Assembly (NCBI GenBank): GCA_022843485.1
Contig: JALHNM010000002.1
Coordinates: 1 to 64,000, forward strand
Direction: 5' to 3'
From: Fimbriimonadaceae bacterium
GTDB lineage: Bacteria; Armatimonadota; Fimbriimonadia; Fimbriimonadales; Fimbriimonadaceae
DNA: 64,000 nt
Numbering within the stretch: position 1 is the first letter of the stretch; every line of letters starts with the position of its first letter. This document shows positions 1 to 8,012 of this stretch, piece after piece. The notes beneath the pieces were generated by a model. The model was not told the origin of the DNA, ran no database searches, and saw nothing but the letters and a program-made list of their open reading frames with translations. The position numbers and the translations under genes were made by a program.

Positions 1-154
1 GTGCGACGTCCCGGCCTCCTCTGTCGAGCGGCTGCGCTCTGACGGTTTCAATCCTCACCCCCCCGGGTGGGGGGGTGCGACCCCTATGCGCAGGGCCTCC
101 CCTCGCTCGTAGAGGGCGTTTCAATCCTCACCCCCCCGGGTGGGGGGGTGCGAC
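1..154 (-). CRISPR. Type I-C CRISPR array, leader-proximal end (partial)
   Basis: Two identical full 37-bp repeats lie at 45-81 and 118-154, and the last 7 bases of a third at 1-7. They are separated by spacers at 8-44 (37 bp) and 82-117 (36 bp). Read on the minus strand the repeat ends in ATTGAAAC, as type I-C repeats do, and contains a 9-bp stem made of CA plus seven C paired with seven G plus TG, around an ACCC loop. The cas operon runs in the same direction and ends just before the array, so the 118-154 repeat is the leader-proximal one and the array continues off the left edge. No repeat degeneration is visible. Confidence 0.97.
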
Positions 155-309
155 GGCGGGCGGTTCGCGCCCGACAGGTTCGATCTTGCCATATCGGGCT
201 CCGCTCTTGGTCTCACGCAGTTTGCGGTTTTCAACGTGCAGACCCCGAATTCGAGGCCGGACGCCCTCGCGGACCTCGGCTCTGCTGCGTCATCGCCTCC
301 GGTTCGCGG
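155..309 (-). promoter_or_regulatory. Probable CRISPR leader
   Basis: This 155-bp gap lies between the end of cas2 and the first repeat. It has no convincing reading frame and is where the leader, with the array promoter and integration signals, should sit. I see no clear -10 or -35 box, so the call rests on position. Confidence 0.6.
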
Positions 310-612
310 TCAGACGATCAGCGGACCCTCGAAGTCGGTTCCGTGGGCGATCCCATAGACTCGGACGACGGCGGAGAACTCTCCGCCAAGGAAGTAGACC
401 CGGAACGTGTCTTCCGTTTCCTTGATCTGATCGAGCACCCGTTTCAGCATCCGCTCATAGTCGGCTTCGGTCACGGAAACCTCGAAGACGGACTTCTGGA
501 CTCTTGTCCCGAAGGCCTCGCAGGCTTTGGCCACGCGCCGCAGGCGTCGTTCCCCCTCTTTGGTCGATGTGTCCACATCGTAGCAGGCCACCACGTGAAG
601 TCTCTTCGCCAT
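310..612 (-). CDS. cas2: CRISPR-associated endoribonuclease Cas2
   Basis: Cas2 is the dimeric partner of Cas1 in the spacer integration complex. The 100-residue product starts with MAKRLHVVACYDV, which holds the first beta strand and the conserved aspartate, and ends with the usual VVRVYGIAHG-like strand. An upstream in-frame start would add nine residues, but the internal ATG at 612 fits the family start and leaves 4 nt after cas1. It is the last gene of the cas operon, next to the leader. Length is normal for the family. Confidence 0.95.
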   Translation of the reverse strand: MAKRLHVVACYDVDTSTKEGERRLRRVAKACEAFGTRVQKSVFEVSVTEADYERMLKRVLDQIKETEDTFRVYFLGGEFSAVVRVYGIAHGTDFEGPLIV

Positions 613-616
613 CGTC

Positions 617-1687
617 TTACACCGGGCTGTACGGGACATAGTGCGGCACGTCCCCTCGGAAGACGCGTGCCAAGAGCCGAGCTTGGACGTGCGGGAGCAA
701 GCCGATCGGCACCCTCTCCTTGAACAGTGCGTGCCGCACCTCCTGTTGCTTCCGCTTCTGGTAAGCGACGAGCACTTTCTTGCGCCCGTCCTCGGAGAGC
801 ATGACGCTTCCCCCTTCGCGCACGGTGAAGTCCTGGGAGGTCACTTGTCGGAGGTTGATGAGGCTCAGGCACATGCGGTCGAGCACTACGCTCCGGAACT
901 CCTCTACGAGGTCCAGCGCGAGGGCGGGCCGCCCGGGGCGCAGGACGTGGAGGATCCCGAACTGCGGGTCGAGCCCGACCCCTTCAAGCGCGGCCACGCA
1001 GTCGTTCGTCCAGAGGCTGTAGAGGAACGAAAGGAGGGCGTTCGTGCGGTCTCGCGGGGGTCGCCGAGAGCGGCCGTCGAAGCGGAAGTCGGTGCGTTGC
1101 TGAGTGATCATGGCGTCGAACACGCCGAAGTAGCCCTGGGCGGCCAGCCCTTCGGCCCCGCGCTGTTCGTCCATCGTTCGAGCGGACGGCAGCGATTCGA
1201 TCAGCGAGGCGTGGGCGTCCGCCTCTCGAACGAACGGCTCTTTGAGCGGCGACTTGGCCTCGCGAGCGGCCCGAAGCAGGACTTGGCGTGCGTTCTGGAG
1301 CTTCCCGGCCACGATCAGCTGGGCGGTCGCGAACGTCCGGTCGGGGTCGGTGCAGTGGTCGTACTGGGCTTTGCGCAGGAGGACGTTGCCGCTCGTCTTG
1401 CCCTGGATCCGGGCCCGGAAACGTCCGTACTCGGTCATGAGCGTGAAGGCGCGGCCGTCGTCGGCGCACCGGGCCATGAGCGGGAACGACGCGGCCACTC
1501 GACCGAAGACCACGATGCTGCCGAGGTGGTGGAGTGGGACGGCGAGGAGCCTGGGTCTCCGGCCCGTCCCTTCCTCCTCGTCGTTGGTGTCGGGCCGTGG
1601 GCCGAGAACGAACACTTGGTCGTTCTCGAGGTGAAGATAGGCGTCCTGGGTGCCGACGAAGAGGGTGTTGAGGAAGACCTTGGTCAT
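617..1687 (-). CDS. cas1: CRISPR-associated integrase Cas1 (type I-C)
   Basis: Cas1 is the metal-dependent integrase that inserts new spacers, working with Cas2 and here Cas4. The 356-residue protein has an N-terminal beta domain (MTKVFLNTLFVGTQDAYL) and the C-terminal helical catalytic domain. Metal ligands are recognisable as Glu in ALEGVGLDP, His in GILHVLRPG and an acidic residue in LVEEFR. The open frame extends 35 codons further upstream into cas4, but ATG at 1687 overlaps the cas4 stop by 4 nt, as do other junctions of this operon, and gives the normal family N terminus. Confidence 0.96.
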   Translation of the reverse strand: MTKVFLNTLFVGTQDAYLHLENDQVFVLGPRPDTNDEEEGTGRRPRLLAVPLHHLGSIVVFGRVAASFPLMARCADDGRAFTLMTEYGRFRARIQGKTSGNVLLRKAQYDHCTDPDRTFATAQLIVAGKLQNARQVLLRAAREAKSPLKEPFVREADAHASLIESLPSARTMDEQRGAEGLAAQGYFGVFDAMITQQRTDFRFDGRSRRPPRDRTNALLSFLYSLWTNDCVAALEGVGLDPQFGILHVLRPGRPALALDLVEEFRSVVLDRMCLSLINLRQVTSQDFTVREGGSVMLSEDGRKKVLVAYQKRKQQEVRHALFKERVPIGLLPHVQARLLARVFRGDVPHYVPYSPV

Positions 1688-2346
1688 GGCAGCTCCCTCT
1701 CGGCGCGGGGGGCGAAGGGGTCGGGGGTGAAAGCCGCGGCACGGGCGACACACCCAGGCATGCAGGCGTCGATCAACGAGCACCGAGGGCATCGCTTGTC
1801 ATTCGCCGGTGGCGGTAGGGCCGTGGCTAGCAGCATGGCCCGAACATCCTGGACGGCTCGGAGCGTGAGTTCTCGGAGGGCGGCGTTGATCTCCACCGGC
1901 ACCCGCTCCTTGGTCTTCGCGAAGAAGAGCGACCCCTCGGGGACGGGCACCCCGAACATCTCCTCGAGGCAGAGGGCTTGGGCACAGAGCTGGACGGCGG
2001 CGTGGCGAGCGTGGGCGGGCCCGCCCGATTTGTACTCGACGGGGACGATTCGGAGCCCCCTCCCCCGTTCAGGGGGGAGGGGGTTGGGGGTGGGGTTCGT
2101 GACCTCGACCACGTCGCACTTGCCGACGAGGCCGAGTTCCTCGCTCCAGACGGGGAGCGCCCGCTCGACGCGGACGCCCCTCTCGGTGCGGGTCATGGGC
2201 TGGTCAGCCCTCTCGTGAGCCTGGCTCCCCCGGACGGTGAAGACGTTCTCGTCCCACACGCTCTCCAGGTGGATGAGCCCGCACTGCCGCGGGCAGTAGC
2301 TCCAGTGCTCGAGCGCGGAGATCGGGACGAGGACGTCGTGCGTCAC
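1684..2346 (-). CDS. cas4: CRISPR-associated exonuclease Cas4
   Basis: Cas4 is a RecB-like Fe-S nuclease that trims prespacers and checks the PAM before Cas1-Cas2 integration. The 220-residue protein has the N-terminal cysteine pair in WSYCPRQC, the nuclease aspartate in GKCDVVE, the E-Y-K motif in VPVEYKSG, and the C-terminal cysteine cluster in RCPRCSLIDACMPGC, so the 4Fe-4S site is complete. Residues 83-98, between the second and third nuclease motifs, are an extra Pro/Gly/Arg-rich segment encoded by a G/C palindrome (separate entry). The gene overlaps its neighbours by 4 nt on both sides. Confidence 0.95.
   Translation of the reverse strand: MTHDVLVPISALEHWSYCPRQCGLIHLESVWDENVFTVRGSQAHERADQPMTRTERGVRVERALPVWSEELGLVGKCDVVEVTNPTPNPLPPERGRGLRIVPVEYKSGGPAHARHAAVQLCAQALCLEEMFGVPVPEGSLFFAKTKERVPVEINAALRELTLRAVQDVRAMLLATALPPPANDKRCPRCSLIDACMPGCVARAAAFTPDPFAPRAERELP
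2053..2099. repeat. G/C palindromic element inserted in frame in cas4
   Basis: The plus strand reads a run of C with one T (2056-2066), a short loop, then the complementary run of G with one A (2072-2083), followed by GGTTGGGGGTGGGG. It encodes residues 83-98 of Cas4 with the pattern NPTPNPLPPERG. This resembles the known small palindromic elements that insert in frame in bacterial protein genes. I see one copy in this window. Membership of a dispersed family is inferred from the recognisable peptide pattern. Confidence 0.7.
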
Positions 2347-3233
2347 CCCATGAGCCGGACCAGGCTCACCCCTTGGGGCAAGTCGGTTTCGTCCACGCTG
2401 ACTTCGTAGTGCTCGAATGCCCTGGGTGCCTCGACCCCCTCCTTGAGCTTCGCCCTAACTCGGTCGAAGAGCTTCCCCGCGTGGGCGTTGCCGAGCGGGT
2501 CTTCGTGGCGGTAGATGAAGACCTCTCTCAGACGCATGTCTCCCCGAGCTGCGCTCCGGTCGTTCTCGAACATGTCCGCCAGGGCCCGCCAGAAGAGCTC
2601 GAGGTCGGCTTGGTCGAGGCCCGTGTCCTTGGCGAGCATGGGTGAAAAGAAGCCTTTGCCAAGGTAGAGGCCATAAGGGACTTGGGCTTTGCGGCCGATC
2701 TCCGTCTCCTTCTGCTCTCCCTCCTTCGTGATGGCGACGCGAGTGATCGCGACGTCGCCGGGGATGACCGGATCAATGGAACGGGAGAACGTGAGTTGCA
2801 CGGGTCCCCGAACTTGGCCACAGTTGTAGTCGCCGGTGCTGAGGACGCCTCCGAAGAGCCTCACGTCATAGTACCGACGGCACATCTCGCTTCGGGCGTC
2901 CTTGTTCTCCTTCTTCTTGTCGGCTTTCGCGCCGACGGCTTCCGCAGCGGCCTTGAGCTTCGTGTTCAACGCGACGCCGCTGTCGCGGACGAAGATGCCG
3001 AAACGGTCGTTGCGGTCGAGCTCATCGTAGTCCGAACCGTGGATCAGGTCCACGAAGTTACGGATCTTGCGCTTCAGGCAGACGTCAGTGACGATGCCCT
3101 GCATGGTCTCGGGGTCGATGCGGGGCAGGTTGCCCGCGTCCGGGTCACCGTTCGGGTTGCCGTCGGTGACGTCGAAGAGGATGAGGAAGTCGTAGCGCTT
3201 CCCAGGGTCGGTGATGCTGGTTGGGATGGTCAT
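2343..3233 (-). CDS. cas7: Type I-C Cascade backbone protein Cas7c (Csd2)
   Basis: Cas7 subunits polymerise along the crRNA spacer and form the backbone of the type I-C surveillance complex. The 296-residue product has the family's N-terminal signature FDVTDGNPNGDPD followed by NLPRIDPETMQGIVTDVCLK, and the usual length of about 290. The start overlaps the cas8c stop by 4 nt (ATGA), which supports coupled translation. Nothing is missing or unusual. Confidence 0.96.
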   Translation of the reverse strand: MTIPTSITDPGKRYDFLILFDVTDGNPNGDPDAGNLPRIDPETMQGIVTDVCLKRKIRNFVDLIHGSDYDELDRNDRFGIFVRDSGVALNTKLKAAAEAVGAKADKKKENKDARSEMCRRYYDVRLFGGVLSTGDYNCGQVRGPVQLTFSRSIDPVIPGDVAITRVAITKEGEQKETEIGRKAQVPYGLYLGKGFFSPMLAKDTGLDQADLELFWRALADMFENDRSAARGDMRLREVFIYRHEDPLGNAHAGKLFDRVRAKLKEGVEAPRAFEHYEVSVDETDLPQGVSLVRLMG

Positions 3234-3667
3234 TCTGCTTTGTCCTCGGATGTCGAGTCGTCTTCTCTGATGCCGAACTGGCTTCGGGCGGCCCGATCGC
3301 TCGCCACTTGGTGGTAATAGCCCAGTGCGAAGACCCCTTGTCGCCTCACATCCAGGGTCTTGGGGAATTCCGATCCGATGTGTCCGGCGATTTCTTCGAT
3401 TCTGCGTTCGTAGCCGAAATCCTTACTGACTGCACGAAGTTTTGAGAGGTGTGGGCGACTGTTATCGATCAGTCGTCCGAAGACAGAAGCCGGGCTCGCG
3501 CATGCTGCACCGTAGTACCGGGTCGACACGTTTACCTTCGGCCTTTTCCAGGGGGCACCTTTCGGCGTATCGCTGTTGAGGAAGTGGGTGTAGATGCTGT
3601 CAAGCACGGCAAGCAACCGTCCGCACGCGAATGCCTGCCTGTCTTTGGGATCGGATTGTTCGTTCAT
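3230..3667 (-). CDS. Possible internally translated small subunit Cas11c
   Basis: Type I-C systems studied so far make the small subunit Cas11c from an internal start in cas8c. Here an in-frame ATG at 3667 begins MNEQSDPKDRQAFACGR and would give a 145-residue helical protein covering the small-subunit-like C-terminal domain, followed by LLAVLDSIY and SPASVFGRLIDN. Length and position match known Cas11c. The ribosome binding site is weak (AGAAG about 10 nt upstream), so this is an inference from the family. Confidence 0.45.
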   Translation of the reverse strand: MNEQSDPKDRQAFACGRLLAVLDSIYTHFLNSDTPKGAPWKRPKVNVSTRYYGAACASPASVFGRLIDNSRPHLSKLRAVSKDFGYERRIEEIAGHIGSEFPKTLDVRRQGVFALGYYHQVASDRAARSQFGIREDDSTSEDKAE

Positions 3668-4993
3668 GATGTTGTCTTCTGGGGTTTCGGTCAGTACCGC
3701 CTTGATCAAGGCCAGCCTGGTCAGGGAGAGCTCTCGTGTTTTGCCTGCGCCAGAACCGGTTTCATAGAAGGGGCCTTGCATCGCCAGATTGCGTTTGGCT
3801 GCGAGGCCAAGGATGTATCTGGGAATTGGTCGCCCGGAGAGTGCGGCCGCAAGGAGCGCGGTCGGCACGTGGGCCGGCATCTCCTTGTTGGCGTCCCGGT
3901 AGAGCGAAGCGGCCAGGCGGTAGACGCCGACTGGCTTGGCGGGTTGTCCGTCGAGGCCAACGATCTGCAGCCGCTGGAACCAGCGGGCCAAGTTTGCCTT
4001 GACGATGTCCAGCGTCGTCTCGTGGTAGTCGCGGACGACGATGCGCGAGTTTGCGCCGGACAAGCTCAGGACGAAGAAGTCGGCCGAGTTCGGCTGAGGA
4101 GTCGCTCCTCCCTTCACCACTGCCGCGAGGAGATTGCTGACGTGTTCCGGCTGAGGGTCTTCCAGAGCCTTCCAGAAGTCGAACTCTGTGTTCTCGCGGC
4201 ACCACGCAATGTAGATGACCGGCCCTAACCGAATCCGATGCTTCTCGGTGCCAATGAGCTGATTGAGACCGCGGGTGATGCCCTCTGCCGCTTCCGGGGA
4301 AATGGGCGAGTTGAGCGACTGATCGAGCCCGTACGAGCAGAACGCATCGGCGTTGAAGCTGATGAGGTCCGCCCGGCCCTGGTTCGTGTTCGGCACGCCC
4401 ACCACCTTTTGGGCGAAGATGCGTACCGGCTCGCACTCCTCGCCCGTCACCAGACACTGGGCACGGGCGTCGCCTCCCTTGGCCGCGGTCTTCTGTCGCA
4501 CGTACCTGGCCCAGTACCCCTGCACTTCCGGCAGGTCGGCGATGGCCTGGCCGTCGACCTCGATGGCGAGCCGGTGATCCGGTTCGATGCCGTTGAATCG
4601 TTCGTCACCCGGATCCAGTGCTTCGAGAAACCGGAGGGCTACTGAGATCCGCGCGTCGTCTGAGTGCTGGGCACACGCCCGGGCGAGTTCGAGGAACCGA
4701 CTGCGATAGGGCGCGTAGTCCTTCGGATCGTTTTCGGCGCCACGGGCGAGAACGTACTTGGCCAAGTCCACGAACAGCCCCGCCCCAGGGGCAGACCCGG
4801 AACGCTTCAGATCGGGCACGGGCAACAGTCGCCCGACGACCTTTTTCCCGTCCTGCTCCATGGTCGGGATCACGGCTCGAAGCTCGCCCTGGCTGGAAAC
4901 TTGCAGGATATGGTGCACTTGGAGACGCCGGTAGCCAGTCGGCAGGCCCTCTCCGAACTTCCGGTCAAACTCGACGATTCGCTGGAGGATCAT
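3230..4993 (-). CDS. cas8c: Type I-C Cascade large subunit Cas8c (Csd1)
   Basis: Cas8c recognises the PAM and recruits Cas3 after R-loop formation. The true start is ATG 4993, overlapping the cas5 stop by 4 nt and giving 587 residues beginning MILQRIVEFDRKF, the normal Csd1 start; the open frame runs 73 codons further upstream but only inside cas5. The N-terminal half contains VPDLKRSG and the GLFVDLAKYVL segment, and the C-terminal part is the small-subunit-like helical domain. In other type I-C systems that domain is also made separately as Cas11c (next entry). Confidence 0.95.
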   Translation of the reverse strand: MILQRIVEFDRKFGEGLPTGYRRLQVHHILQVSSQGELRAVIPTMEQDGKKVVGRLLPVPDLKRSGSAPGAGLFVDLAKYVLARGAENDPKDYAPYRSRFLELARACAQHSDDARISVALRFLEALDPGDERFNGIEPDHRLAIEVDGQAIADLPEVQGYWARYVRQKTAAKGGDARAQCLVTGEECEPVRIFAQKVVGVPNTNQGRADLISFNADAFCSYGLDQSLNSPISPEAAEGITRGLNQLIGTEKHRIRLGPVIYIAWCRENTEFDFWKALEDPQPEHVSNLLAAVVKGGATPQPNSADFFVLSLSGANSRIVVRDYHETTLDIVKANLARWFQRLQIVGLDGQPAKPVGVYRLAASLYRDANKEMPAHVPTALLAAALSGRPIPRYILGLAAKRNLAMQGPFYETGSGAGKTRELSLTRLALIKAVLTETPEDNIMNEQSDPKDRQAFACGRLLAVLDSIYTHFLNSDTPKGAPWKRPKVNVSTRYYGAACASPASVFGRLIDNSRPHLSKLRAVSKDFGYERRIEEIAGHIGSEFPKTLDVRRQGVFALGYYHQVASDRAARSQFGIREDDSTSEDKAE

Positions 4994-5613
4994 GCCAACA
5001 CCGCCAGCGGCTCGCGGGGGACGCGGAGGACGCCGTTCTCGATCCTCGCTTCGAAGAAGCGGGGCCAGTAGGGGGGCTTGCCAGACGAGTAGTCCATGTC
5101 CCAGAGCATGAGACCGAGGTCTTCCTTCCAATCGACTGGCTCGGGAGCCCCCTCTACCGGGCCGAAATCGGCCGCGAACTCGCGACAGCCGAGGGCGGGG
5201 CGGTGGTAGCACTGGCCCTTCTCGACCCGCCGCCTAAAGATGTCGCGATACTTGGCGTGGTCGCCGCCGTGGGCCTTGGGCTCGGCGTCGGCGAAGATCA
5301 GGTAGTCGACGTTGCGGAGACAGACGCTGTGGCGCTGGCTCCGGTCCTCGTCAGCGTAGTAGGGCTCAGCGCGGCCCGGGGACATCTTCGAGTTGACCTC
5401 GTTGCGGAGGATCCCGAAGGTCCTGACCGGCGCAAGCACGTGGATCTCGCGGATGGCCCAGGTGAACTCCGGGTGCCAGTAGATGGCTTCCAGAACCCCT
5501 CGGGCAGCGCTGGGGGTGGGGAGCGGGTAGCTCACCCGCTCGACTTTGTTCTCTGGTCGGGTGAAGAGGGCGAACTCGCCCTTCACCCGGACGGACACGT
5601 AGCGTTCGTTCAT
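4990..5613 (-). CDS. cas5c: Type I-C Cas5c, pre-crRNA endonuclease
   Basis: In type I-C systems Cas5 takes the place of Cas6: it cuts pre-crRNA in the repeat and stays bound to the 5' handle. The 207-residue product starts MNERYVSVRVKGEFALFTRPENKVERVSY, typical of Cas5d/Cas5c, and continues with PTPSAARGVLEAIYW. No cas6 gene is present, consistent with this role. It begins 9 nt after the cas3 stop and overlaps cas8c by 4 nt. Confidence 0.94.
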   Translation of the reverse strand: MNERYVSVRVKGEFALFTRPENKVERVSYPLPTPSAARGVLEAIYWHPEFTWAIREIHVLAPVRTFGILRNEVNSKMSPGRAEPYYADEDRSQRHSVCLRNVDYLIFADAEPKAHGGDHAKYRDIFRRRVEKGQCYHRPALGCREFAADFGPVEGAPEPVDWKEDLGLMLWDMDYSSGKPPYWPRFFEARIENGVLRVPREPLAVLA

Positions 5614-5622
5614 TGGGTTTGG

Positions 5623-7791
5623 TCAACTGGCGGAGACCACCAAGTCCGCCGGGTCGGTCAGGTCGGGGGTGAGCCCGAAGGTGTCGTCGTAGGGGCCGGA
5701 GTACACCCAGGCTCCGGACTCGTGAGGTCGGACATGGTCGTCTCGCTCGAGGCGTTGGAGCTCGTGTCGGTACACGCTCACGGTGAAGGGGCCGACCCGA
5801 CGGAACCAGCCGCCCGGCCGGTCGTGCCAGGTGGCGACGACCTCCGGGACGTTCTCCCGCTTGTAACGCTCCACAATCACAGGAACCGTGTCCTGGTCGA
5901 TCATCCGGAACGTCTCGGCCACTTTCTTGAACGCCAGCTCCTTGCGGGCTTGCTGGATCGACGCTCGGTTCGCGCCGTCCTCCGTCGAGCCCGTCTCGAT
6001 GAGGGCGTACAGCTCTCTGGTGTAGGTCTTCATCGTCTCCGGGTCGGCGATCGTGCCTGGTCGCTCCCGCAAGAAGGTCTCCGTCTTGGAGGTCGCTGTC
6101 GCGTACTCGCCTTTTGGGGCACGGCCCTCGGCGAGCCGGAAGAGGGTGCAGACCCCAGGTTCAGCAAGCCTCCCTTCGCGGTTGCAGCGCCCGGCCGCCT
6201 GGACGATCCGGTCGAGGGGACCAATCGCCCGGAACACGACCGGGAAGTCCAGGTCCACGCCCGCCTCCACGACCTGGGTCGAGACGAGGCGCACCGGCTC
6301 TTTCGCCTTGAGGCGAGCGACCACGTCTGCGATGACCTGCTTTCGGTGGTGGCCGCACAGGAGCGTGCTGAGGTGGTAGAGGCCTTCCGACTCGCCGACC
6401 TCCCGCGCCAGGGCAAGGGCGTCCTTCCGCGAGTTGAGCACGACGAGGCACTGTGATTCCGAGCGCACCCGTTCGGCGACCTCGGCCAGGCTCCATGGCT
6501 GCTCCACGACCTCATACCGGACGCGCTTCAGGGTCTCGAAGTGCCGGGCGTACTCCGGGACGATCTCGGTCGCTTGGCTCTCGAGGCGCGGTTCCACGGG
6601 GCTGTAGTCGGGCTGGGTCGCCGTCGAGAGGACGACCGAGCACCCGTAGTGCGCCACGAGCTCGTAGAGCACGTCCAAGACGGGGCCCAAGTGCTTGGCG
6701 GGTAGGGCTTGGACCTCATCGACGATGATCACGCTCCCGGCGACGTTGTGGAGCTTTCTGCAGCGGGACGGCTTGTTCGCGAGCAGGCTTTCGAAGAGCT
6801 GGACGGTGGTCGTCACCACCAGGGGGCAGTCCCAGTTCTCCGTCGCGAGCTTCCGCCGCCACGTCGCCCCGTCTTGTCCCTCCCCGACGTCGTCCCAGTC
6901 GACTGCGGAATGGTGCTCGACCAGCGCGTCCGGGCCGAACACACCGCCGTAGACCGAAGCGGTCTGGTCGATGATGCTGGTGTAGGGGATGGCGACTATG
7001 ACCCGGCGGTGGCCGTGGCGGACGGTGTGCTCGAGCGCGAATTCGAGCCCGGAGAGTGTCTTACCGCCACCCGTCGGGACGGTGAGGCGGAAGACGCCTG
7101 GCGGTTGCTCGGCTGCGTCCCGGCATGCGGCGAGGATCTCGGCGCGGGCGAAGTTGACGGGGGTCTCAGGCGCTCGGAACCGGGCGAGTTCTTCGTCCAG
7201 CCTATCCCGGTACCACGAAAGCGGCTGATACGCGCCACGCCGACCGCCGGCACCCGGCTCGAAGTGGGCCTCCGTGTCGAGGTAGTCCGCATCGACCAGG
7301 CAGCTGAAGGCCATGCGCACGAGCATCTCGGCGCTCAGAGGGCTGCTGAAACGCGGATCAACCTCGACGTGGCCCTCTCGGGGCCAGCCGTTCGCGGCTA
7401 ACCAGACTCGGGCCGCTTCGACGGTGTCCGGATCGGCGTTCGCTTTGATCGACGGGTACTCCGTGGCGTTCGGAATACCCGCATGGTGCCCCGCTATGGC
7501 CAGAGAAAGAGGCCCGAGTCGACCATAGGCGGCCACTGCGCCAGCTGGTGCGTGGGGGCACTTCGGCGCACTTCTTCCAGACGCCGATTCCCGCAGGTAG
7601 CGCTGAAACCTTGGGTCTGCCTTTCCCGCGTCGTGGGCCCGTCCGAGCGCTTCTCCGATCGGCTGAGCCCTGAAAACGGAGGCAAACTCGCCCGCTCGCT
7701 CTGCGGTCGCACAGGCGTGGTCTGAGAGGCGATGCCACTCGTTGTGCGAACGAGACGGGGAGTGTGCGAAAAACTCACTAGAAGACGCCAT
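5623..7791 (-). CDS. cas3: CRISPR-associated nuclease-helicase Cas3 (HD + DExH)
   Basis: Cas3 is recruited to the R-loop and unwinds and degrades target DNA. The 722-residue protein has an N-terminal HD nuclease domain (His in LSDHA, HD in RAHDAGK at 52-57, His in CPHAPAG, GHHAG near 101-105), then a superfamily 2 helicase with Walker A PTGGGKT (239-245), motif II DEVQ (358-361) and motif VI region TQVVEAGVDLD. DEVQ rather than DEVH or DECH is a mild variant. It is the first gene of the cas operon; the start has a -10 box 6 nt upstream. Confidence 0.96.
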   Translation of the reverse strand: MASSSEFFAHSPSRSHNEWHRLSDHACATAERAGEFASVFRAQPIGEALGRAHDAGKADPRFQRYLRESASGRSAPKCPHAPAGAVAAYGRLGPLSLAIAGHHAGIPNATEYPSIKANADPDTVEAARVWLAANGWPREGHVEVDPRFSSPLSAEMLVRMAFSCLVDADYLDTEAHFEPGAGGRRGAYQPLSWYRDRLDEELARFRAPETPVNFARAEILAACRDAAEQPPGVFRLTVPTGGGKTLSGLEFALEHTVRHGHRRVIVAIPYTSIIDQTASVYGGVFGPDALVEHHSAVDWDDVGEGQDGATWRRKLATENWDCPLVVTTTVQLFESLLANKPSRCRKLHNVAGSVIIVDEVQALPAKHLGPVLDVLYELVAHYGCSVVLSTATQPDYSPVEPRLESQATEIVPEYARHFETLKRVRYEVVEQPWSLAEVAERVRSESQCLVVLNSRKDALALAREVGESEGLYHLSTLLCGHHRKQVIADVVARLKAKEPVRLVSTQVVEAGVDLDFPVVFRAIGPLDRIVQAAGRCNREGRLAEPGVCTLFRLAEGRAPKGEYATATSKTETFLRERPGTIADPETMKTYTRELYALIETGSTEDGANRASIQQARKELAFKKVAETFRMIDQDTVPVIVERYKRENVPEVVATWHDRPGGWFRRVGPFTVSVYRHELQRLERDDHVRPHESGAWVYSGPYDDTFGLTPDLTDPADLVVSAS

Positions 7792-7797
7792 ACGTCT

Positions 7798-7828
7798 ACG
7801 TTACTCAAGTGAGGGTGGGCCAAGTCAA
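7798..7828 (-). promoter_or_regulatory. Promoter of the cas operon
   Basis: On the minus strand TTGACT (7823-7828) and TAACGT (7798-7803) are separated by 19 nt, and the -10 box ends 6 nt before the cas3 ATG. Initiation would fall at or next to the A of the start codon, so the operon mRNA is probably leaderless. Confidence 0.6.
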
Positions 7829-8012
7829 GGGCGTTCGCCCAACAGGGGTTGTCTCCCGCTCGTCCCTTCAGGCCCGCTCGGCTGCGGGTGGGCCGGGCGG
7901 TCTGGTCCGGCCTCTACAAGGCCCTCAAACCGCCTAGAAACCGCCTAGAAACCCTGTTTCTGGGCCTTTTCTGGGCCTTATGTGGGCGGTTTCGGGGCCC
8001 GACACTAGGGGT

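Noticed and set aside
641-2218. A 525-codon open frame on the plus strand across cas1 and cas4
   Set aside because: It lies antisense to well-supported cas genes, is rich in residues typical of shadow frames, and has no motif.
4618-6456. A 612-codon plus-strand frame antisense to cas8c, cas5 and cas3
   Set aside because: A composition shadow of high-GC codon bias; the minus-strand genes are canonical.
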